In this document: positions 29,991 through 32,725 of the stretch, piece after piece
How positions within the stretch are numbered: position 1 is the first letter of the stretch
Layout of the letters: each line of letters opens with the position of its first letter
Assembly (NCBI GenBank): GCA_023132255.1
Contig: JAGLYK010000009.1
Coordinates: 1-32,725 of the forward strand
Direction: 5' to 3'
Origin: Candidatus Pacearchaeota archaeon
Lineage (GTDB): Archaea; Nanobdellota; Nanobdellia; Pacearchaeales; GW2011-AR1
Length of the DNA: 32,725 nucleotides
Translations under genes and position numbers: made by a program
Notes under the pieces: generated by a model
The model's database searches: none
What the model was told of the DNA's origin: nothing
The model's input: only the letters and a program-made list of their open reading frames with translations

Positions 29991-30290
29991 CTAAAATCTT
30001 CTTTCACGATTAAAATTACTTCTTGGTCTTTGTGGCTTCTTGTCTGGGTCAAATGGCTGTGCTTCATTAACTTTCAGATTTCTTCCTTCAATTTCTTTGT
30101 CATTCATTTCAGAAATTGCTTTCTTCGCACTTTCATCGTCCTTAAAAGTCACAAATCCAAATCCTTTTGACCTGCCTGAATGTTTGTCCGAAATAACAGT
30201 TGCTTCTTCAATCTCACCATAAGATGAGAAAAGCTCAGTTAATTTCGCATGGTCAACACTCCAAGGCAAATTCCCTACATAAACTTTCAT
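29991..30290 (-). CDS. RRM-type RNA-binding protein
   Basis: The 99-aa protein is one RRM domain: RNP2 KVYVGNLPW, RNP1 KGFGFVTF, helix ESAKKAISEMNDKEIEGRNLKV. A short disordered, Arg-rich tail follows (PFDPDKKPQRPRSNFNRERRF). Single-RRM proteins of this type are common in bacteria and eukaryotes but rare in archaea. The start has AGGAGG 7-9 nt upstream. A promoter near 30388-30396 would give a leader of roughly 75 nt, unlike most genes here. Confidence 0.9.
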   Translation of the reverse strand: MKVYVGNLPWSVDHAKLTELFSSYGEIEEATVISDKHSGRSKGFGFVTFKDDESAKKAISEMNDKEIEGRNLKVNEAQPFDPDKKPQRPRSNFNRERRF

Positions 30291-30398
30291 ATTCTTTTCC
30301 TCCTTGCACTTATATCTTAACTCTCAGAATTAGTCCGAACAAATCTTATCTAACCTAACAGTCTAAAATAAAGAATAAGTGGGGCTTTTAAATGTTTC
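30291..30398 (-). promoter_or_regulatory. Promoter and long Shine-Dalgarno leader of the RRM gene
   Basis: On the minus strand, CATTTAAAAG (about 30388-30397) is a TATA box. The leader runs to the ATG at 30290 with AGGAGG about 8 nt before it. A weak stem (TTAG..CTAA) is visible. The untranslated length and strong Shine-Dalgarno site differ from the leaderless pattern of neighbours, similar to cold-inducible RNA-binding genes; that parallel is inference. Confidence 0.4.
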
Positions 30399-30464
30399 GG
30401 GAGGGGAATTTTAGGCAAAAAATCAACCAAAACATTTAAATACATATGACAATTATCTATGTGT

Positions 30465-30800
30465 ATGAATATTAGTAAGAAAGACTTGTTAAGAATCAAT
30501 CACGGATTTGGAGGAAATCTAAGAAGTGACTCTAGTCTTGACTTTGCATTTGAAAGAGTGGAAGATAAGAAACTCGGAGATTACAAAAAATTAGCTTATT
30601 TGCTGAGAGCAATTTTAGTTGACCATCCTTTTTCAGATGGAAACAAGAGAACTGCAATGTTCTTGACTTTTGCTTTTGCAAAAGAAAACAAAAAGGAAGT
30701 AGAAAGAGATTTACTTATCCATCATATAACTTCAATAGCAAAGAGAAATATTCAGGAAATTAGAAATATTGAATGGAGATTAAAAAATGCAATCAAATGA
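30465..30800 (+). CDS. Fic/Doc-family toxin
   Basis: Fic proteins attach AMP or phosphate groups to targets. The protein is 111 aa from the ATG at 30465 (an ATG at 30459 would add two residues). It has the full signature HPFSDGNKRTAMFLTFAF, in which Lys follows GN as in the phosphate-transferring Doc branch (HPFxDGNKR). DYKKLAYLLRAILVDHP forms the preceding helix. TATA box TTTAAATAC (about 30434-30442) predicts a leaderless transcript. It overlaps the antitoxin-like gene by 14 bp. Confidence 0.85.
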   Translation: MNISKKDLLRINHGFGGNLRSDSSLDFAFERVEDKKLGDYKKLAYLLRAILVDHPFSDGNKRTAMFLTFAFAKENKKEVERDLLIHHITSIAKRNIQEIRNIEWRLKNAIK

Positions 30801-30993
30801 AATAAAAAAGATATTGAAAGAGAACAAAGAAGCTTTTGAAATTCTTGAAAACTACGACAAGACTCACGAGCTTCCGTTCCAAAGAAAAAGAATTGACATA
30901 ACTTTGTCAGTGGCAACTATAAATAAATTAAAAAAATTAAAAGAAAAAACAGGAAAACCAATTTCACAGATTATTGAGGAGAAGATTGGGTAA
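30787..30993 (+). CDS. RHH-type antitoxin
   Basis: The 68-aa protein has a helical N-terminal toxin-binding-like region (IKKILKENKEAFEILENYDK) and a ribbon-helix-helix core (RIDITLSVATINKLKKLKEKTGKPISQIIEEKI). It overlaps the Fic gene by 14 bp, forming a toxin-antitoxin pair with toxin first. Its last 32 bp (30958-30989) recur at 31616-31647. Likely DNA-binding autorepressor and toxin neutraliser, by analogy with other pairs. Confidence 0.75.
   Translation: MQSNEIKKILKENKEAFEILENYDKTHELPFQRKRIDITLSVATINKLKKLKEKTGKPISQIIEEKIG
30958..30989 (+). repeat. 32-bp direct repeat, left copy (3' end of the RHH gene)
   Basis: CCAATTTCACAGATTATTGA plus GGAGAAGATTGG, identical over 32 bp with 31616-31647 in the same orientation. 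It encodes PISQIIEEKIG, the antitoxin's C-terminus. The NYN gene lies between the two copies. Confidence 0.85.
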
Positions 30994-30995
30994 AT

Positions 30996-31529
30996 TTATA
31001 TTTTAATTTCTTCAATAAATTTTTCATTTATTGTTTTTGTTTCAGAAGCCACATTTTTCAAATGATAAGAAATCATTTTATTATTTCCAATTGCAACATA
31101 AATTATTTTTTTTGCAAATCTTTTGATTGTGGCTTTCACTGCCCCTGAAAAATCGCCGTCGTTTGAAATAAGAAATGCCTCATCATAAATATCTGCTTGT
31201 GCATCTAAAACCAAATCAAGTGCTAAATTAACATCTGTTGCTTTTTCAACAAAATAAACTTTTCCATCACGTTTTCTTTTTTCAAGTCTCCCGAAAATAA
31301 TTTTTAGGTTTTTAATTTCTCTGAGTTTGTCAAAAAAACTTTGTTGTTCGGCATACATTTTTAGATTACTTAATTGCTGAACAGGAGAAATATAATATTT
31401 TATTGCAATTAAATTATTTTCCTCTGCTAATTTTTTACAAAACTTTTCAATATCAATTTTACATTTAAACTTATTTTTCACAGAAAAATAAAAATTACTT
31501 CCGTCAATATAAATCACAATTTTTTTCAT
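30996..31529 (-). CDS. NYN/PIN-domain nuclease (LabA/TIGR00288-like)
   Basis: The protein is 177 aa from the ATG at 31529; the ORF-track start at 31625 adds non-coding sequence including the direct repeat. The NYN fold is clear: MKKIVIYIDGSNFYFSVKNK (first Asp), KATDVNLALDLVLDA (second) and EAFLISNDGDFSGAVKATIKRF (third, GDF). Such proteins are metal-dependent RNases. It lies between 32-bp direct repeats next to a toxin-antitoxin pair. A TATA box ACTATAAATAC (about 31593-31604) and a leader hairpin precede it. Confidence 0.85.
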   Translation of the reverse strand: MKKIVIYIDGSNFYFSVKNKFKCKIDIEKFCKKLAEENNLIAIKYYISPVQQLSNLKMYAEQQSFFDKLREIKNLKIIFGRLEKRKRDGKVYFVEKATDVNLALDLVLDAQADIYDEAFLISNDGDFSGAVKATIKRFAKKIIYVAIGNNKMISYHLKNVASETKTINEKFIEEIKI

Positions 31530-31542
31530 TATAAAAAGAAAG

Positions 31543-31566
31543 CATGGGGTCCGTGAAGATCCCATG
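31543..31566 (-). promoter_or_regulatory. Hairpin in the NYN gene leader
   Basis: CATGGGGTC (31543-31551) pairs with GATCCCATG (31558-31566): nine pairs including one G-T, loop CGTGAA. It lies 14 nt ahead of the NYN start and after the predicted transcription start (about 31572). Candidate operator or RNA structure. Confidence 0.4.
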
Positions 31567-31615
31567 GACTTAATTACATTTACTAACAATAAAGAGTATT
31601 TATAGTTTTTGGAAG

Positions 31616-31647
31616 CCAATTTCACAGATTATTGAGGAGAAGATTGG
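31616..31647 (+). repeat. 32-bp direct repeat, right copy
   Basis: Exact copy of 30958-30989 in the same orientation. It does not continue an ORF here: the surrounding sequence differs from the antitoxin gene, so this is an isolated gene-end fragment. Together the copies bound a segment of about 690 bp that contains only the NYN gene. Confidence 0.85.
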
Positions 31648-31723
31648 AAGATAGGAAAGGGTTTTAAATATTTTGGAAAGGGGAATTTGCCCGATGCTGT
31701 TGCGAGATTAGATAGTATTGTTA

Positions 31724-32215
31724 TCAATCAGGAATATAATTTATGTTTAATCCATTTTTTGGAAATCTTGCAGTTAAATTGTTTTTAATTATATACTTTC
31801 CAAAATCTACGATAGATAAAGCCATGGATTTTTCCCAACCATAAATTGGGATTCCTTCTCCTTTACCTAGACCTGGATGAAACATGACCCATACAGAATG
31901 TTCTAATCCTTTTATTTTATCTCTTTCATGCTCCCAGTACATACCCTTATTAATTTGAACTCTTCCAGTTTTAGAATCATTCTCAAACAAATAACATGTT
32001 CCATTATTAAAAGTCCCTTTCAGATGCCAAGATTTATCTGGATAATCTTCTTCGGTAAATGCTTCCCTTGCCTTTCTAAACAATTCATCCTGATTTCCAT
32101 ATAATAAAACTGGCCAATTATCATAAATTTTAAATTCATCAGATAACAACCTCTCAATATCATTACATTTTTCTAATTCATTCAAATATTCTTTTAGTGA
32201 TTTTTTTCTTTCCAT
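31724..32215 (-). CDS. Unknown soluble protein
   Basis: The 163-aa protein is MERKKSLKEYLNELEKCNDI.. with a conserved-looking aromatic C-terminal half (GTCYLFENDSKTGRVQINKG, LEHSVWVMFHPGLGKGEG, GWEKSMALSIVDFGKYI). No recognised family, signal or membrane span. TATA-like GATATAAATTTA (about 32241-32252) is some 27 bp ahead of the ATG, giving a leaderless transcript separate from the rRNA upstream. Confidence 0.6.
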   Translation of the reverse strand: MERKKSLKEYLNELEKCNDIERLLSDEFKIYDNWPVLLYGNQDELFRKAREAFTEEDYPDKSWHLKGTFNNGTCYLFENDSKTGRVQINKGMYWEHERDKIKGLEHSVWVMFHPGLGKGEGIPIYGWEKSMALSIVDFGKYIIKNNLTARFPKNGLNINYIPD

Positions 32216-32275
32216 TTTATTTTTACCAGAACTCTTTTTCTAAATTTATATCAAACAAAATAAGCAGTAGAAGTC

Positions 32276-32294
32276 ATCTATCTAAAAGATAGAT
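32276..32294. other. Hairpin after the 23S rRNA 3' end
   Basis: ATCTATCT-AAA-AGATAGAT is a perfect 8-bp stem with a 3-nt loop, about 25 bp past the rRNA end on the minus strand. It may be a processing or end signal. Confidence 0.4.
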
Positions 32295-32317
32295 TTGTTT
32301 TTAATTCTTAGAATAAT

Positions 32318-32725
32318 ACAAAGAGGCTATTAGTAGTTCTATGCTGAAATTGTCGGCGAACCTTCAATCTTACACAAGAACTCTATCAACGTCATCTTCT
32401 TTGACGGCCTTAATTGTCTCGTTTTGCGGATGGCTTCGAGCTTAGATGCATTCAGCTCTTATCCACACAATGCGTAGCTATGCAGCCTGCTAATAACAAC
32501 TGCTCACCAGAGGCATCCAAGTTTCGTTCCTCTCGTACTGAAAACTCGTTCCACTCAGACAATAACACACCTAGTAGATATCATACAAACTGTCTCGCGA
32601 CGTTCTTAACCCAGCTAACGGTCCCTTTTAATACGTGAACTACGGCACCCTTGCACGCTTCTGCACGCGCAGGATAGGGAGAGCCGACAGCGGTGTACCA
32701 AACCTCCCCGTCAATTCGGACTATC
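32318..32725 (-). rRNA. 23S rRNA, 3' part (continues beyond window)
   Basis: The 3' 400 nt or so of 23S rRNA. Landmarks on the minus strand are TGTCGGCTC, AGCTGGGTTAAGAACGTCG, GAGACAG, the archaeal TATCTACTAGGTGTGTTATTG, the sarcin-ricin loop AGTACGAGAGGAAC and GAGCTGAATGCATCTAAGC. The 3' end near ACTACTAATAGCC is estimated by comparison with other archaeal 23S ends. Two otherwise near-universal positions differ (see findings). The 224-bp ORF at 32414 is inside the rRNA and is not a gene. Confidence 0.93.

Noticed and set aside
32414-32638. 74-aa ORF on the plus strand
   Set aside because: Lies within 23S rRNA (contains the sarcin-ricin loop complement).
1-32725. CRISPR array
   Set aside because: No set of three or more regularly spaced repeats was seen; the only long repeats are the 53-bp and 32-bp pairs.

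Overview
The window is AT-rich archaeal DNA, most likely from a DPANN lineage such as Pacearchaeota or Woesearchaeota. That placement is an inference. It rests on archaeal ribosomal proteins (L31e, L39e, S19e), an archaeal histone fold, class I lysyl-tRNA synthetase, Cbf5, TrmY, a form III RuBisCO, TATA boxes about 25 bp ahead of start codons (mostly leaderless genes), small genes, and many short proteins of unknown family.

Layout. 1-775 (-): a Na+/Ca2+ antiporter broken by a one-base frameshift and cut by the window edge. 918-4583 (+): two cysteine-rich, C-terminally anchored surface proteins and a small protein. 4584-8227 (-): a conserved unknown, an exported helix-hairpin-helix protein, a PD-(D/E)XK nuclease-like protein, a short histone, LysRS and RNase HI. 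8310-12804: mixed accessory genes, including an eight-cysteine protein, acylphosphatase, a tyrosine recombinase remnant, a winged-helix/membrane protein pair, a second nuclease-like protein and TrmY. 12943-17707: secreted subtilisin-like protease, divergent cbf5 and glmS, and an AlkD-like protein. 17752-19497 (-): a ribosomal operon in which S19e, L39e and L31e alternate with two small unknown proteins. 19577-26751 (-): one long, nearly gapless run from cysS through a half-size MFS protein, RuBisCO, methyltransferase, NUDIX, DedA-like, NFACT-R, MBL hydrolase and a possible ART-like protein to a CRM-domain protein. 26786-28617 (-): pilin-like protein, DUF4190 protein, tRNA-Phe, a small frameshifted gene and RNase P RNA. 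28698-30290: small membrane proteins, an anchored cyclophilin and an RRM protein. 30459-31647: a Fic/RHH toxin-antitoxin pair followed by a NYN nuclease gene bounded by 32-bp direct repeats. 31724-32215: an unknown protein. 32318-end: the 3' end of 23S rRNA (-).

The most notable observation is a 53-bp hairpin-forming element present 47/53 identical inside two unrelated essential genes, cbf5 and cysS. In both it is in frame and adds an 18-residue segment (HHRRTPKN..) in a probable surface loop. It behaves like the palindromic coding repeats known from Rickettsia. trmY may carry a diverged relative. Other points are a palindromic TATA box shared by divergent cbf5/glmS, a hairpin at the predicted 5' end of the S19e operon mRNA, a 5-bp tandem duplication that breaks a small gene, the repeat-bounded NYN gene next to a toxin-antitoxin module, and unusual bases in the 23S peptidyl-transferase region and the RNase P P4 helix.

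Translation signals fall into two sets. Most operon-leading genes have a TATA box placed for leaderless mRNA. A few genes (9589, 28889, 29893, 30290) have a clear Shine-Dalgarno sequence. No CRISPR array was seen. All family assignments come from reading motifs; no database search was run.
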